Assembly (NCBI GenBank): GCA_040905705.1
Contig: JBBDQZ010000068.1
Coordinates: forward strand, 11,862-75,861
Source of the DNA: JBBDQZ01 sp040905705
GTDB taxonomy: Bacteria > Bacteroidota > Rhodothermia > Balneolales > Natronogracilivirgulaceae
DNA length: 64,000 bases
Direction: 5' to 3'
The notes beneath the pieces are model-generated. The model had not been told where the DNA came from. It saw only the letters and a program-made list of their open reading frames with translations, and ran no database searches. Below, piece after piece: positions 51,934 to 62,533 of this stretch (position 1 is the first letter of the stretch; every line of letters starts with the position of its first letter). The translations under genes and the position numbers were made by a program.

Positions 51934-52245
51934 ATGAGCATATTTCCAAAAGGATTCACATTAGGCTTGATTTCCGGTGCAGCAGTCGGCTCATTTCTTG
52001 CCTTATTATACGCTCCGGACAAAGGGGTGAATACTCGCGACCGTATCAGTTATCGGCTGAACAATTATCTCGATGAACTCAGCAGCCTGATCGAGCGTCT
52101 GCAACATGAAAACAGTATTGTTTCTGATGCCAAGAAAGAAGGCGATCTTGTAGTTGAAGAAGCACAGAAACGGGCAGAAGACCTGATTAACGAAGCTGAA
52201 AAACTTCTTGAAAACATCGGTGATACCAGAAAAAAACAATCATAG
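51934..52245 (+). CDS. YtxH-domain small membrane protein
   Basis: 103 residues. One membrane helix near the N-terminus (FTLGLISGAAVGSFLALLYAPDKG, YtxH motif) then a charged coiled coil (SSLIERLQHENSI ... EEAQKRAEDLINEAEKLLENIG). YtxH proteins are general-stress membrane proteins of unknown function. Ends before the bidirectional terminator shared with rpoC. Confidence 0.82.
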   Translation: MSIFPKGFTLGLISGAAVGSFLALLYAPDKGVNTRDRISYRLNNYLDELSSLIERLQHENSIVSDAKKEGDLVVEEAQKRAEDLINEAEKLLENIGDTRKKQS

Positions 52246-52391
52246 TATATTTACACGTGCCTCATAGCTAACAACATTGAGCTACCCGTGAAAATACCAG
52301 AATCTCTCCTGCCTGAATTATACAATCATACATCATTGACTTATTCCCGGGAGTAATCAAGTAGTATTTGACTGTTTATAATTTCTGTTCC

Positions 52392-52429
52392 AAAAAAGGC
52401 TACTCCGTTCATCCGGAACAGCCTTTTTT
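52392..52429. terminator. Bidirectional terminator between YtxH gene and rpoC
   Basis: AAAAAAGGCT pairs exactly with AGCCTTTTTT, with an inner TCCG/CGGA pair. A-run on one side and T-run on the other serve both convergent genes. Confidence 0.9.
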
Positions 52430-52478
52430 GATTTGTTATTTGTGCAAAAACAAATGCACCTGGAGACAAAGGCAATAC

Positions 52479-55400
52479 TTACTCTTCGTCTTCCTTCACA
52501 TCCTGTACAGAAGGATTGTCCGCTCCAAGCTCCTGAAATACACGGCTGGCAGCACCAACTTCTTCCATATCTTCTTTGGAACCGACTATGATATCCTGAT
52601 ATTTCCGCAAGCCTGTTCCAGCAGGTACACGATGACCTACCACTACATTTTCTTTCAAGCCCAACAAATTATCAGCTTTTGCCTCAATAGCGGCTTGTGT
52701 AAGTACTTTTGTAGTTTCCTGGAACGAGGATGCCGATAACCAGCTGTCTGTTGATAACGCTGCTCTTGTGATCCCCAGAAGAATCGGACGTGAAATAGCG
52801 GGTTCCGCCGGACGCGTTTCTATCTCCTTCTTCTCCTCTTTAATAAGCTTCGAGTTGATCTCACGAATTTCACGTCGTTCGAACAAATTACCGAGCTGAA
52901 GTTCACTGTCTCCTGCATCGGTGATCACATATTTTCCGATCAGTGAATCATTGGTTCGATTCACTTCAAACCGGTCGATTTTGTCTCCTTCCAGATACAT
53001 GGTATCTCCCGGATCTGTGACCTCAACTTTTTGCATCATTGTGCGAACAATAGTTTCAATATGTTTGTCGCTGATCTTCACACCTTGCAAACGGTACACT
53101 TCCTGAATCTCATTTACGAGATAGGACTGCACCGCATAGGGTCCCAGAATATTCAAAATATCCTGAGGCATGATCACGCCATCGGAGAGCTGTTGGCCCG
53201 CCTTGACAAAATCGTTCTCCTGTACCAAAATATGCTTGGCCAGTGAAATTAAATACGTTTTGCTATCGGTCCCATCCTTACTCGTGACGGTTACTTCCTG
53301 TGAACCGCGTTTCCGGGAACCCATATTGACAATCCCCTCGATTTCTGAAACAACTGCCGGGTCCTTCGGTGGCCGTGCTTCGAACAGTTCGGTAATCCGC
53401 GGCAGGCCTGCGGTAATATCCTTGGATTTGGACGCCGAAGTGCGGGGAATTTTAGCCAGTACCTGTCCGGCGGAAACTTTCTCCTTGTCATCTACCACAA
53501 CGTGTGCCCCTACAGGGAGTGTGGTCTCCCGAATCCGGTCGCCCGATCCTTTTACAATGACCGTCGGGACAAGGCTACGATCCCGGGTATCTGTGATCAC
53601 TTTCTCTTTGTGTCCGGTTTGAGAATCTGTTTCATCCTTGTAGGTAACACCATGAACAATATCCCTGTGTTCAATGGAACCATCCAGTTCGGAAAAGATC
53701 AATGCATTGTATGGATCCCATTTACAGAGCGGAGCCCCTTTCAGGACCATATCACCATTCTCCACAAGCAGCTCTGAACCGTACGGAATATTATAAGTAA
53801 TCAGAGTTTTTTCGGTATCGTCGACAATCCTGATCTCACCGGCACGGCTCAGTACTACAGTGGTCATCTCTTCACCATCATCATATTCAACCGCGCGAAC
53901 ATTTTCAAAGACCACCTTTCCGGCAAACTTCGATTTGTGTTGTGATTCAGCTTCAAGACGGGATGCCGTACCACCAACGTGGAAAGTTCGAAGTGTCAGC
54001 TGTGTTCCAGGCTCACCAATAGACTGTGCCGCAATCACTCCTACTGCTTCACCCACCTGAACCGGTTTACCGCGTGACAGGTCCCGGCCGTAACACTTGG
54101 CACAAACGCCACGGGATGATTCACAAGTGAGTACCGATCGAATCTCCACATCTTCAATAGAAGTCTCGGCTATTTTTGATGCCACCACCTCATCAATCAT
54201 CTCGTTAGAGCTGACGATGAGCTCATCCGTAAGTGGATCATAGACATCATGCATCGAAACCCGGCCCAGAATACGATCTTCCAGGCTTTCCACAATATCT
54301 TCGTTATCCTTAAGTGCCTGAATTTTGATACCTCGCAAAGTTCCGCAATCATCTTCAGTGACAATCACATCCTGCGAAACATCCACAAGGCGACGGGTCA
54401 GGTAACCGGCATCGGCTGTTTTTAAAGCCGTATCCGCCAGGCCTTTTCGAGCACCGTGAGTTGAAATAAAGTATTCCAGTACCGTCAGCCCCTCTTTGAA
54501 ACTCGAAAGAATCGGTTGTTCGATTACCTCATTGCCGGTTTGAAGTGAACTTTTCTGGGGTTTGGCCATAAGACCACGCATACCTCCAAGCTGCCGAATC
54601 TGCTCCTTGGAACCCCGGGCTCCGGAGTCAGCCATCATAAAGACCGGATTAAATCCCCCTATATCTTTTGTCAACGCCTGGAACAGTGTTTCAGAAACCC
54701 GGTTGGTAGTACTGGTCCACTTATCAATTACCTGGTTATACCGTTCATTATCCGTAATGAACCCGTTTTCGTATCGTTCCTGGATCGTTCGAACTTCGTT
54801 CTGTGCCTGATTGATAAATTCGGCTTTCTCTTTAGGAATAACAATGTCCTCAAGACTGAAAGAAAGTCCACCAAGTGTAGCATACTCAAATCCAAGATAC
54901 TTCATTTCATCCAGGAAACGTGCCGCTTTCATCGTACCTGCCCTGGAAAACACTTCCCCGATAAGATTTCTCAATTCTTTCTTGCCAAAGGTAAGATTGA
55001 TAAAACCGAGCTCATCCGGAATAATCTCATTAAAGAGTACCCGGCCGGTTGTAGTTTTCACCACTTCACTGATAACTTCATCGCCCGATTTCTTGTAAAT
55101 GCGAACATTTACCTTTGCATGCAAATCAATATGATTACGATCATATGCAATGTTCACCTCTTCCGGAGATGAAAACGTTTTTCCTTCACCCCGTGCGCCA
55201 TCGGCCATTTTAGTGAGGTAGTATATACCGAGAACCATGTCCTGCGAAGGAACCGTTATCGGGCTCCCGTTAGCCGGATTCATAATATTGTGTGAGCCCA
55301 GCATCAGGACCGATGCTTCGAGAATTGAATCATGACTCAACGGCAGATGCACCGCCATTTGATCCCCGTCAAAGTCCGCATTAAACGCGGTACACGAAAG

Positions 55401-56792
55401 CGGATGCAGACGGATCGCTTTATCCTCGATAAGTACCGGTTGATAGGCCTGGATTCCAAGTCGGTGTAACGTCGGTGCCCGATTAAGTAACACGGGATGT
55501 CCGTCAATCACTTTTTCGAGCACATCCCAAACCACATCATCACGACGGTCCACTACTTTTTTGGCACTCTTCACCGTCTTGACATATCCACGCTCGATCA
55601 GTCTGCGAATTATAAACGGTTTATAAAGCTCTACCGCCATTTCTTTCGGAAGTCCGCATTCATGCAGTTTCAGCTCCGGACCCACTACAATCACAGATCG
55701 TCCCGAATAATCAACTCTTTTCCCGAGGAGATTCTGACGAAAACGGCCACTTTTTCCTTTGAGCATATCGCTGAGCGATTTTAGCGGACGGTTATTGCTC
55801 CGGACGGCGTTCATCTTCCGGGAATTATCAAACAGTGAGTCCACTGCTTCCTGCAGCATCCGCTTCTCATTACGGAGAATCACGTCAGGTGCTTTGATGT
55901 CAATCAACCGCTTCAAACGATTATTACGAATGATTACACGTCTATAAAGATCGTTAAGATCGGAGGTGGCAAACCGCCCGCCTTCAAGTGGCACCAGTGG
56001 GCGTAATTCCGGTGGTATAACCGGGATAACACGCATTACCATCCATTCCGGACGATTTTCCATGGATTTGTTAGCGGCACGAAACGATTCGATAACCTGA
56101 AGCCGTTTCAAAAACTTTTTCTTCCGCATCGCGGAAGTTTCGTTCTTAACGGATTCACGATATTTATAGGCGGCTTTATCCAGCTCAATATTCATAAGGA
56201 GAGCCTCGATTGCCTCCGCTCCCATTTTCACAACGAATTTATCCGGGTCCTCTTCATCCAATGACCTATGGTCTTCCGGTAGCTGGTTGATGACATCATA
56301 ATATTCGTCTTCGGTGATCATATCGCCTACTTTATAGCCGATATCCCGGGCCAAACCCGGTTTGACGACCACAAAGTTTTCATAGTAGACAATCTTTTCA
56401 AGATTTTTGGATGACAGTCCCAGTAGATAGGCGATCTTGTTGGGCATGGATTTGAAATACCAGATATGAACAACGGGAACACAAAGGGTGATATGCCCCA
56501 TACGTTCACGCCGCACAGCTTTCCGGGTAACTTCCACACCACAACGGTCGCAAATAATGCCTTTGTAACGAATACGCTTGTATTTACCGCAATGGCATTC
56601 CCAGTCTTTGACCGGGCCAAAAATTTTCTCGCAAAACAAGCCGTCTTTCTCAGGCTTGAACGTGCGATAGTTGATGGTTTCAGGGTTGAGTACTTCCCCG
56701 TTGGATCTTGACAGAATGGCTTCTGCCGATGCCAGGGAAACACGTAACCTATTGAAATCTTTTGATACGGATTCGCTTTTGGTGAACGGCAA
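52479..56792 (-). CDS. rpoC: DNA-directed RNA polymerase subunit beta'
   Basis: 1437 residues. Start is TTG at 56792, supported by GGAGG seven bases upstream. Zinc ribbon Cys66, Cys68, Cys81, Cys84; catalytic NADFDGDQMAVH near residue 470; bridge and trigger regions (GARGSKEQIRQLGGMRGL; IAAQSIGEPGTQLTLRTFHVGG); second zinc site CESSRGVCAKCYG. Acidic C-terminus. Standard bacterial rpoC, 69 bases after rpoB. Confidence 0.98.
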   Translation of the reverse strand: MPFTKSESVSKDFNRLRVSLASAEAILSRSNGEVLNPETINYRTFKPEKDGLFCEKIFGPVKDWECHCGKYKRIRYKGIICDRCGVEVTRKAVRRERMGHITLCVPVVHIWYFKSMPNKIAYLLGLSSKNLEKIVYYENFVVVKPGLARDIGYKVGDMITEDEYYDVINQLPEDHRSLDEEDPDKFVVKMGAEAIEALLMNIELDKAAYKYRESVKNETSAMRKKKFLKRLQVIESFRAANKSMENRPEWMVMRVIPVIPPELRPLVPLEGGRFATSDLNDLYRRVIIRNNRLKRLIDIKAPDVILRNEKRMLQEAVDSLFDNSRKMNAVRSNNRPLKSLSDMLKGKSGRFRQNLLGKRVDYSGRSVIVVGPELKLHECGLPKEMAVELYKPFIIRRLIERGYVKTVKSAKKVVDRRDDVVWDVLEKVIDGHPVLLNRAPTLHRLGIQAYQPVLIEDKAIRLHPLSCTAFNADFDGDQMAVHLPLSHDSILEASVLMLGSHNIMNPANGSPITVPSQDMVLGIYYLTKMADGARGEGKTFSSPEEVNIAYDRNHIDLHAKVNVRIYKKSGDEVISEVVKTTTGRVLFNEIIPDELGFINLTFGKKELRNLIGEVFSRAGTMKAARFLDEMKYLGFEYATLGGLSFSLEDIVIPKEKAEFINQAQNEVRTIQERYENGFITDNERYNQVIDKWTSTTNRVSETLFQALTKDIGGFNPVFMMADSGARGSKEQIRQLGGMRGLMAKPQKSSLQTGNEVIEQPILSSFKEGLTVLEYFISTHGARKGLADTALKTADAGYLTRRLVDVSQDVIVTEDDCGTLRGIKIQALKDNEDIVESLEDRILGRVSMHDVYDPLTDELIVSSNEMIDEVVASKIAETSIEDVEIRSVLTCESSRGVCAKCYGRDLSRGKPVQVGEAVGVIAAQSIGEPGTQLTLRTFHVGGTASRLEAESQHKSKFAGKVVFENVRAVEYDDGEEMTTVVLSRAGEIRIVDDTEKTLITYNIPYGSELLVENGDMVLKGAPLCKWDPYNALIFSELDGSIEHRDIVHGVTYKDETDSQTGHKEKVITDTRDRSLVPTVIVKGSGDRIRETTLPVGAHVVVDDKEKVSAGQVLAKIPRTSASKSKDITAGLPRITELFEARPPKDPAVVSEIEGIVNMGSRKRGSQEVTVTSKDGTDSKTYLISLAKHILVQENDFVKAGQQLSDGVIMPQDILNILGPYAVQSYLVNEIQEVYRLQGVKISDKHIETIVRTMMQKVEVTDPGDTMYLEGDKIDRFEVNRTNDSLIGKYVITDAGDSELQLGNLFERREIREINSKLIKEEKKEIETRPAEPAISRPILLGITRAALSTDSWLSASSFQETTKVLTQAAIEAKADNLLGLKENVVVGHRVPAGTGLRKYQDIIVGSKEDMEEVGAASRVFQELGADNPSVQDVKEDEE

Positions 56793-56861
56793 GGATATAC
56801 CTCCGTTAAATTTTAAAATAAGTTAAACTGTTTGCTTTAAGTGTATTCATTCCGGCTCGTA

Positions 56862-59800
56862 TCAATCTATAGTGACCTCCAGGCCCAGTCCCTGGAGTTC
56901 TCTTACGAGTACATTAAACGACTCCGGTGTCGTTCCATCCGGCAAGTTTTCACCTTTGACGATGGCTTCATACACTTTGGAGCGACCTTTCACATCATCG
57001 CTTTTTACAGTGAGCATTTCTTTTAGAATATTGGAAGCCCCATAAGCATATAGTGCCCATACTTCCATCTCACCGAGACGCTGGCCTCCAAACTGAGCTT
57101 TACCGCCCAGTGGCTGCTGAGTGATCAGGGAATAAGGGCCGATTGAACGGGCGTGAATCTTATCCTCAATGAGGTGATTCAATTTGAGCATATAAATATA
57201 CCCAACGGTTGTTTTCTGTTGAAAACGTTTACCGGACTGGCCATCGTACAGATACGTCCGCCCATCTATCGGAAGATCGGCTTTCTTTAACCATTCCTGA
57301 ATATCTTCGTAGCTGGCTCCGTCAAACGTTGGTGTGGCAAATGTCACGCCCAGTTTAATGCCGGCCCAGCCCAGAATAGTCTCATAGATCTGACCCAGGT
57401 TCATCCTTGAAGGTACGCCCAGCGGGTTCAATACAATATCTACGGGGGTTCCGTCTTCCAGAAACGGCATATCTTCTACGGGAACAACCTTGGCAACCAC
57501 ACCTTTGTTTCCGTGGCGGCCGGCCATTTTGTCACCGACACCAAGCTTGCGTTTTTTCGCGACATAGACTTTGGATTTCTGTACGATACCCGGTGGAAGC
57601 TCATCCCCCACCTGAATCGAATATTTCCTGCGTTTGAGATCGGTCTCGTATTGCCTTCTCAGGGTTCGATAGTTCCGGAATAAAGTCAGAATGTGCTCGT
57701 TGATTTTATCATCCTGGCACCAATTCTGACGACCTTTCAATATAAGAGGTTCAAGCCCTTCAAATAACTGTTTCCGGTATTTCTCACCTCTGGGGATTAA
57801 TTCATTACCCATATGATCCACTACGCCAGGAGACGTTTTGTCCTTAAGCAATTTGTACATACGCTCAGACCATTGGGAATTCAATCTGGCCAGCTGTTCA
57901 CGATACAATTCGTTTTCACGCTCGACCAGTTCTTTTTCCTCCTTCCGGGAGAGTTGCTCATCTTTCTTTCGGCTGAACAGCTTTGTATCGATCACAACAC
58001 CCGATACACCTGGAGGTGTCTTAAGCGAAGCATCTTTTACATCACCGGCTTTGTCACCAAAGATTGCACGAAGTAATTTCTCTTCGGGGGTCGGATCCGT
58101 TTCTCCTTTCGGAGTAATCTTTCCAACTATTATATCCCCCGGCTTGATCTTCGCACCGGTGCGGATAATCCCGTTTTCGTCAAGATTCCGGGTCGCCTCT
58201 TCACTCACATTCGGGATCTCTCTCGTAAGTTCTTCTTCGCCACGTTTGGTATCACGTACCTGCTGCTCAAACTCCTGAACATGGATGGACGTGTAAATAT
58301 CTTCCGAAACCACACGTTCACTTACTACAATAGCATCCTCAAAGTTGTACCCACGCCAGGGCATAAAAGCAACAAGCAGGTTCCGGCCCAGAGCCAGTTC
58401 ACCCTTATTGGTTGCACAACCATCGGCAAGAGGTTGACCTTCAACCACCTGATCTCCCACATTAACCAGTGGGGTCTGGTTGGATGTAGTATCCTGGTTC
58501 GTTCGCTCAAACTTGCGAAGTTTATAACGGATAACACCGTCATCAAAATGAGCAAGGGATTCCAGTTCATCACGATCATAGCGAACATGGACCTCGGTGG
58601 CACTGACATAAACCACTTCACCTTTGCCTTCTGCCACAATCAGCGCGCGTGAATCCCGGGCCGCCCGATATTCCAGGCCGGTTCCCACTACAGGTGGTTC
58701 AGGCCTGAGCAACGGCACAGCTTGTCGTTGCATGTTCGATCCCATCAATGCACGGTTAGCATCATCATGTTCGATAAAAGGAACCATTCCTGCTGCAACC
58801 GAAACAATTTGATTAGGAGAAATGTCCATATAACGAACTTCCTCCGGTGAAGCCAGCCCTACATTACTATCCCGAAACCGGGAGAAAATCAGATCATTGG
58901 TAAAGCTGTTATTGTCATTAAGTGGAGCATTTGCCTGGGCAATAACCGTTTCATCTTCTTGTTCTGCAGCCAGATATTCAACCTCTTTACTGACCAGTCC
59001 TTTTTTAACGCGACGATATGGTGTCTCGATAAATCCGAAATCATTCACTTTTGCATGTACGCAAAGCGAAGAGATCAAACCAATGTTCGGTCCCTCCGGC
59101 GTCTCAATAGGACAAAGGCGACCGTAGTGGGTGTAGTGAACGTCACGCACCTCAAATCCGGCGCGTTCTCGTGTCAACCCGCCCGGACCAAGTGCCGACA
59201 TTCTCCGTTTATGCGTCAATTCGGCCAGAGGATTGGTCTGATCCATGAATTGTGACAACTGGTTCGTTCCGAAGAATGTATTGATCACACTTGAAATGGT
59301 ACGGGCGTTAACCAGATCCTGTGGGGTAAACTGTTCTGCATCACGGGAATTCATACGTTCCCGGATGGTGCGGGTCATGCGCGCCAGACCGAGTCCAAAT
59401 TGCTGACCAAGCTGTTCTCCAACCGTACGAACCCTGCGATTACTAAGGTGATCGATATCATCGACCTGGGATTTCAGATCTTTAAGGCGGATCAACTCCT
59501 TGATGATGGCAATGATATCGTTTTTGGTCAGTACCTGTAAATCAAGCGGTTCATCAAGATGCAGTCTTTTGTTAAGCCGGTAACGTCCTACATCCCCCAG
59601 ATCATAACGCTTATCACTAAAGAACAACCGGTCAAGGACAGCGCGGGCCGTTTCCATATCCGGCATTTCCCCGGAACGTATCTGACGATATACTTCAGAT
59701 AGTGCACTTTCCTCATCATAGGTTGTATCTTTACGAAGAGTGTTTATAATCACCGATTCTTCTACTTTTTCATCACCTGATTTAAGTACATGAATCGTGG

Positions 59801-60686
59801 TAACACCGGCCTTTTTCAGTGTATCAAAATCTTCTTCGCTCAATTCATGATCACGGGGAAGGAGCACATTTCTTCTTTTCGCTTCGGTCACTTCTCCGGT
59901 TTCGTCATCAACTACTTCTTCGGTCACTTCTTCAACGATATCCGTTGCAAGTTTTTGTCCGGCCACCTCTTTAAAAGCTTTTGCCGTTTTAATCGAGACT
60001 TCATCCGATAATTCGAAGATACTGAGGATTTCATAATCATCGGAAAAACCCAGAGCCCGCAACAATGTTGTCACGGGGAGTTTTTTCTTTCTGTCGATAT
60101 AAGCCCAGAGGACATCACGAATATCGGTGGTGAATTCGATCCAGGATCCTTTAAACGGGATAACCCTTGCGGAATAGAGCTGACTTCCGTTGGGGTGCAG
60201 CGACTGTCCGAAGAAAACACCCGGAGAACGATGCAGCTGGCTTACAATAACCCGTTCGGAACCATTAATGATAAACGTACCTCTATCGGTCATCCAGGGA
60301 AGATCACCGAGAAAGACTTCCTGTTCAATGGTTTCACCTGCGTCATCACCCGGATCGGATGCGGAAAGCCTCAATTTGGCTTTCAAAGGAAGTGCATAAG
60401 TGAGTCCCCGGTCCTGACACTCCGTAATGGAATACTTCGGTGTATCCACACTGTAGTAAAGAAATTCAAGAATACTTTGTTCACGTGTATCCTGAATTGG
60501 AAAATGTTCCAAGAATATTTGTTGAAGACCTATTTCCTCACGATCTTCAGGATCGACATCCCATTGTGTAAAACGCCTGAATGATTCAACTTGAACATCA
60601 AGAAAATCGGGATAATCCAAAATATTCTGAGTGCGAGCGAAAGAAATGCGTCCTGTGTGAGATTGGATGGCTTTATTATTACTCAA
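56862..60686 (-). CDS. rpoB: DNA-directed RNA polymerase subunit beta
   Basis: 1274 residues from a proposed TTG at 60686 (GAGGT four bases upstream), giving the usual short N-terminus before GRISFARTQNILDYPDFLDVQ. An ATG at 60731 would add 15 residues (MKSVCTSIQTKDEVA) and cannot be excluded. Rifampicin region reads SQFMDQTNPLAELTHKRRMS, wild-type at the common resistance positions. GDKMAGRHGNKGVV and the C-terminal EMEVWALYAYGAS blocks are intact. Confidence 0.96.
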   Translation of the reverse strand: MSNNKAIQSHTGRISFARTQNILDYPDFLDVQVESFRRFTQWDVDPEDREEIGLQQIFLEHFPIQDTREQSILEFLYYSVDTPKYSITECQDRGLTYALPLKAKLRLSASDPGDDAGETIEQEVFLGDLPWMTDRGTFIINGSERVIVSQLHRSPGVFFGQSLHPNGSQLYSARVIPFKGSWIEFTTDIRDVLWAYIDRKKKLPVTTLLRALGFSDDYEILSIFELSDEVSIKTAKAFKEVAGQKLATDIVEEVTEEVVDDETGEVTEAKRRNVLLPRDHELSEEDFDTLKKAGVTTIHVLKSGDEKVEESVIINTLRKDTTYDEESALSEVYRQIRSGEMPDMETARAVLDRLFFSDKRYDLGDVGRYRLNKRLHLDEPLDLQVLTKNDIIAIIKELIRLKDLKSQVDDIDHLSNRRVRTVGEQLGQQFGLGLARMTRTIRERMNSRDAEQFTPQDLVNARTISSVINTFFGTNQLSQFMDQTNPLAELTHKRRMSALGPGGLTRERAGFEVRDVHYTHYGRLCPIETPEGPNIGLISSLCVHAKVNDFGFIETPYRRVKKGLVSKEVEYLAAEQEDETVIAQANAPLNDNNSFTNDLIFSRFRDSNVGLASPEEVRYMDISPNQIVSVAAGMVPFIEHDDANRALMGSNMQRQAVPLLRPEPPVVGTGLEYRAARDSRALIVAEGKGEVVYVSATEVHVRYDRDELESLAHFDDGVIRYKLRKFERTNQDTTSNQTPLVNVGDQVVEGQPLADGCATNKGELALGRNLLVAFMPWRGYNFEDAIVVSERVVSEDIYTSIHVQEFEQQVRDTKRGEEELTREIPNVSEEATRNLDENGIIRTGAKIKPGDIIVGKITPKGETDPTPEEKLLRAIFGDKAGDVKDASLKTPPGVSGVVIDTKLFSRKKDEQLSRKEEKELVERENELYREQLARLNSQWSERMYKLLKDKTSPGVVDHMGNELIPRGEKYRKQLFEGLEPLILKGRQNWCQDDKINEHILTLFRNYRTLRRQYETDLKRRKYSIQVGDELPPGIVQKSKVYVAKKRKLGVGDKMAGRHGNKGVVAKVVPVEDMPFLEDGTPVDIVLNPLGVPSRMNLGQIYETILGWAGIKLGVTFATPTFDGASYEDIQEWLKKADLPIDGRTYLYDGQSGKRFQQKTTVGYIYMLKLNHLIEDKIHARSIGPYSLITQQPLGGKAQFGGQRLGEMEVWALYAYGASNILKEMLTVKSDDVKGRSKVYEAIVKGENLPDGTTPESFNVLVRELQGLGLEVTID

Positions 60687-60769
60687 GGCTACCTCGTCCT
60701 TAGTTTGAATGGATGTGCACACACTTTTCATTGACCAGCCACCCGGCCAGCCAATTATAAATGAAAGCA

Positions 60770-60787
60770 GGGTTTACATAAAAACCC
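60770..60787 (-). terminator. Hairpin between rplL and rpoB, possible attenuator
   Basis: On the minus strand GGGTTT and AAACCC pair around a T-rich loop in the 121-166-base spacer. In other bacteria an attenuator or processing site lies here and lowers rpoBC expression relative to the ribosomal stalk genes. No terminal T-run, so function is uncertain. Confidence 0.35.
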
Positions 60788-60852
60788 CGATACACCAATA
60801 ACCAATACAGGATTTCCTGATATTGGCCTGGCAAAAAATGCAGAAGGGAACG

Positions 60853-61227
60853 TTATTTCAGTTCGACTTCAGCTCCGGCTTCCGTAAGCTTTTCTTTAAT
60901 GGATTCGGCTTCAGCCTTTTCCACACCTTCTTTGATATTATTCGGAGCTCCGTCTACGAGTTCTTTGGCCTCTTTCAAGCCCAGACCCGTCAGACCTCTA
61001 ACTTCTTTTATGACCGCAATTTTATTGCCACCGGGGGATTTGAGAACTACCGTAAATTCGGTTTGTTCCTCAGCGGCGGCACTTGCATCCTGCGCGGCGG
61101 GGGCAGCGGCTACAGCCGTTGCCGCAGGTTTGATACCATATTCATCTTCCAAAACCTGTGCAAGTTCATTTGCTTCCTTTACAGTCAGGTTCACCAGTTG
61201 TTCTGCTATTTCTTTGACATCTGCCAT
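60853..61227 (-). CDS. rplL: 50S ribosomal protein L7/L12
   Basis: 124 residues: N-terminal dimerisation helix, Ala-rich hinge (AATAVAAAPAAQDASAAAEE), C-terminal factor-binding domain (GGNKIAVIKEVRGLTGLGLKEAKELVDGAP). GGGAG upstream of ATG. Confidence 0.97.
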   Translation of the reverse strand: MADVKEIAEQLVNLTVKEANELAQVLEDEYGIKPAATAVAAAPAAQDASAAAEEQTEFTVVLKSPGGNKIAVIKEVRGLTGLGLKEAKELVDGAPNNIKEGVEKAEAESIKEKLTEAGAEVELK

Positions 61228-61271
61228 TACTATGTACTCCCGTTGGTTGTTTTGTAAGTTTAAAAAATCTG

Positions 61272-61796
61272 TTATTGGCCTTCTTTTTCTGCGATTGTTT
61301 TAACCGCACCGACGATACTGGATCCCTGGGATTGAATTCCGCCAACAATATTACTTATCGGGCTAAGAAGTAAACCGATGATATCACCGATTACTTCTTC
61401 TTTCGATTTCATTGCGGCCAGGGTGTCAAGCTGATCAGACGCATAGACCGTCTCGTCGATAACAGCTGCTTTGAATTCCGGTTTTTTTCTGTCTTTTAGA
61501 AACTTTTTGATAATCTTTGCCGGAGCGGCGGCATCTCCCTGAATAATGGAATATGCTGTTTCATTGACCGTATGATCAATAACCCCTTCAAATTTTCCGG
61601 CTTCTTTGGTAGCACGGCGAAACAGGGTATTATTGTATACCTTGTAAGGTAAACCATTTCTCCGAAATTCACTTCGTAACTCATTTAACTCGGCAACAGA
61701 CATACCCTTAAAATTGGTCAGGTAAAGTGCGTCGGCTTCTTTGAGTTCAACAACGAGTTTTTTGACAATTTCTTTTTTTTCTTCTAAAGTAACCAT
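61272..61796 (-). CDS. rplJ: 50S ribosomal protein L10
   Basis: 174 residues; LYLTNFKGMSVAELNELR, NTLFRRATKEAG, and the C-terminal helix that binds L7/L12. 44 bases before rplL. Confidence 0.97.
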   Translation of the reverse strand: MVTLEEKKEIVKKLVVELKEADALYLTNFKGMSVAELNELRSEFRRNGLPYKVYNNTLFRRATKEAGKFEGVIDHTVNETAYSIIQGDAAAPAKIIKKFLKDRKKPEFKAAVIDETVYASDQLDTLAAMKSKEEVIGDIIGLLLSPISNIVGGIQSQGSSIVGAVKTIAEKEGQ

Positions 61797-61816
61797 GAAA
61801 CTTATATACTGTCGAA

Positions 61817-62512
61817 TTAGGATTGTACAGCTGACCGGGAGATAGGAATACTGGGACCCATTGTCGAACTGATAGATATGCTGCGAAGGTATATGCCTTT
61901 TGCAGATGCCGGGCGCAGTTTAAGAACCGTTTTCAGAAACGCTTCCGCGTTGTCCTTGATCTGATTCGCTTCAAAACTGCTTTTTCCTATGGAGGTATGC
62001 AGTATGCCGTACTTGTCAACCCGGAAATCGATCTTTCCGGCTTTTACGTCTTTAATCGCATTGGCCACGTCCATAGTCACAGTTCCACTTTTGGGATTAG
62101 GCATCAACCCCCGGGGGCCAAGCACTTTTCCAAGCCGGCCGATTTTACCCATAACATCCGGAGTGGCAACGATCACATCGATCTCGGTCCACCCTTCCTG
62201 TATTTTAGTAATATAATCGTCCAGCCCCACATAATCAGCACCCGCTTCTTTGGCCTCATCCTGCTTGGCCGGGCTGACTAAAGCCAGTACACGAACGGCT
62301 TTACCAGTGCCATGAGGCAACGACACTGTACCTCGAACCATTTGGTCGGCATGTCTCGGATCAACGCCCAGTCGAATATCCAGATCGACCGAAGCCTCAA
62401 ACTTTGTAAATGTCGTTTTTTTCACAAGCTCGGCCGCTTCTTCCAGGCTGTATTCCTTGCCTGCTTCAATAAGCTTATGAGCTTCAATATATTTTTTTCC
62501 TCTTTTAGGCAT
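61817..62512 (-). CDS. rplA: 50S ribosomal protein L1
   Basis: 231 residues; DIRLGVDPRHADQMVRGTV, LPHGTGK, LGPRGLMPNPKSGTV. Likely autoregulator of the L11 operon as in other bacteria. Confidence 0.97.
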   Translation of the reverse strand: MPKRGKKYIEAHKLIEAGKEYSLEEAAELVKKTTFTKFEASVDLDIRLGVDPRHADQMVRGTVSLPHGTGKAVRVLALVSPAKQDEAKEAGADYVGLDDYITKIQEGWTEIDVIVATPDVMGKIGRLGKVLGPRGLMPNPKSGTVTMDVANAIKDVKAGKIDFRVDKYGILHTSIGKSSFEANQIKDNAEAFLKTVLKLRPASAKGIYLRSISISSTMGPSIPISRSAVQS

Positions 62513-62533
62513 AATGAAAACCGTGAAAATAGG

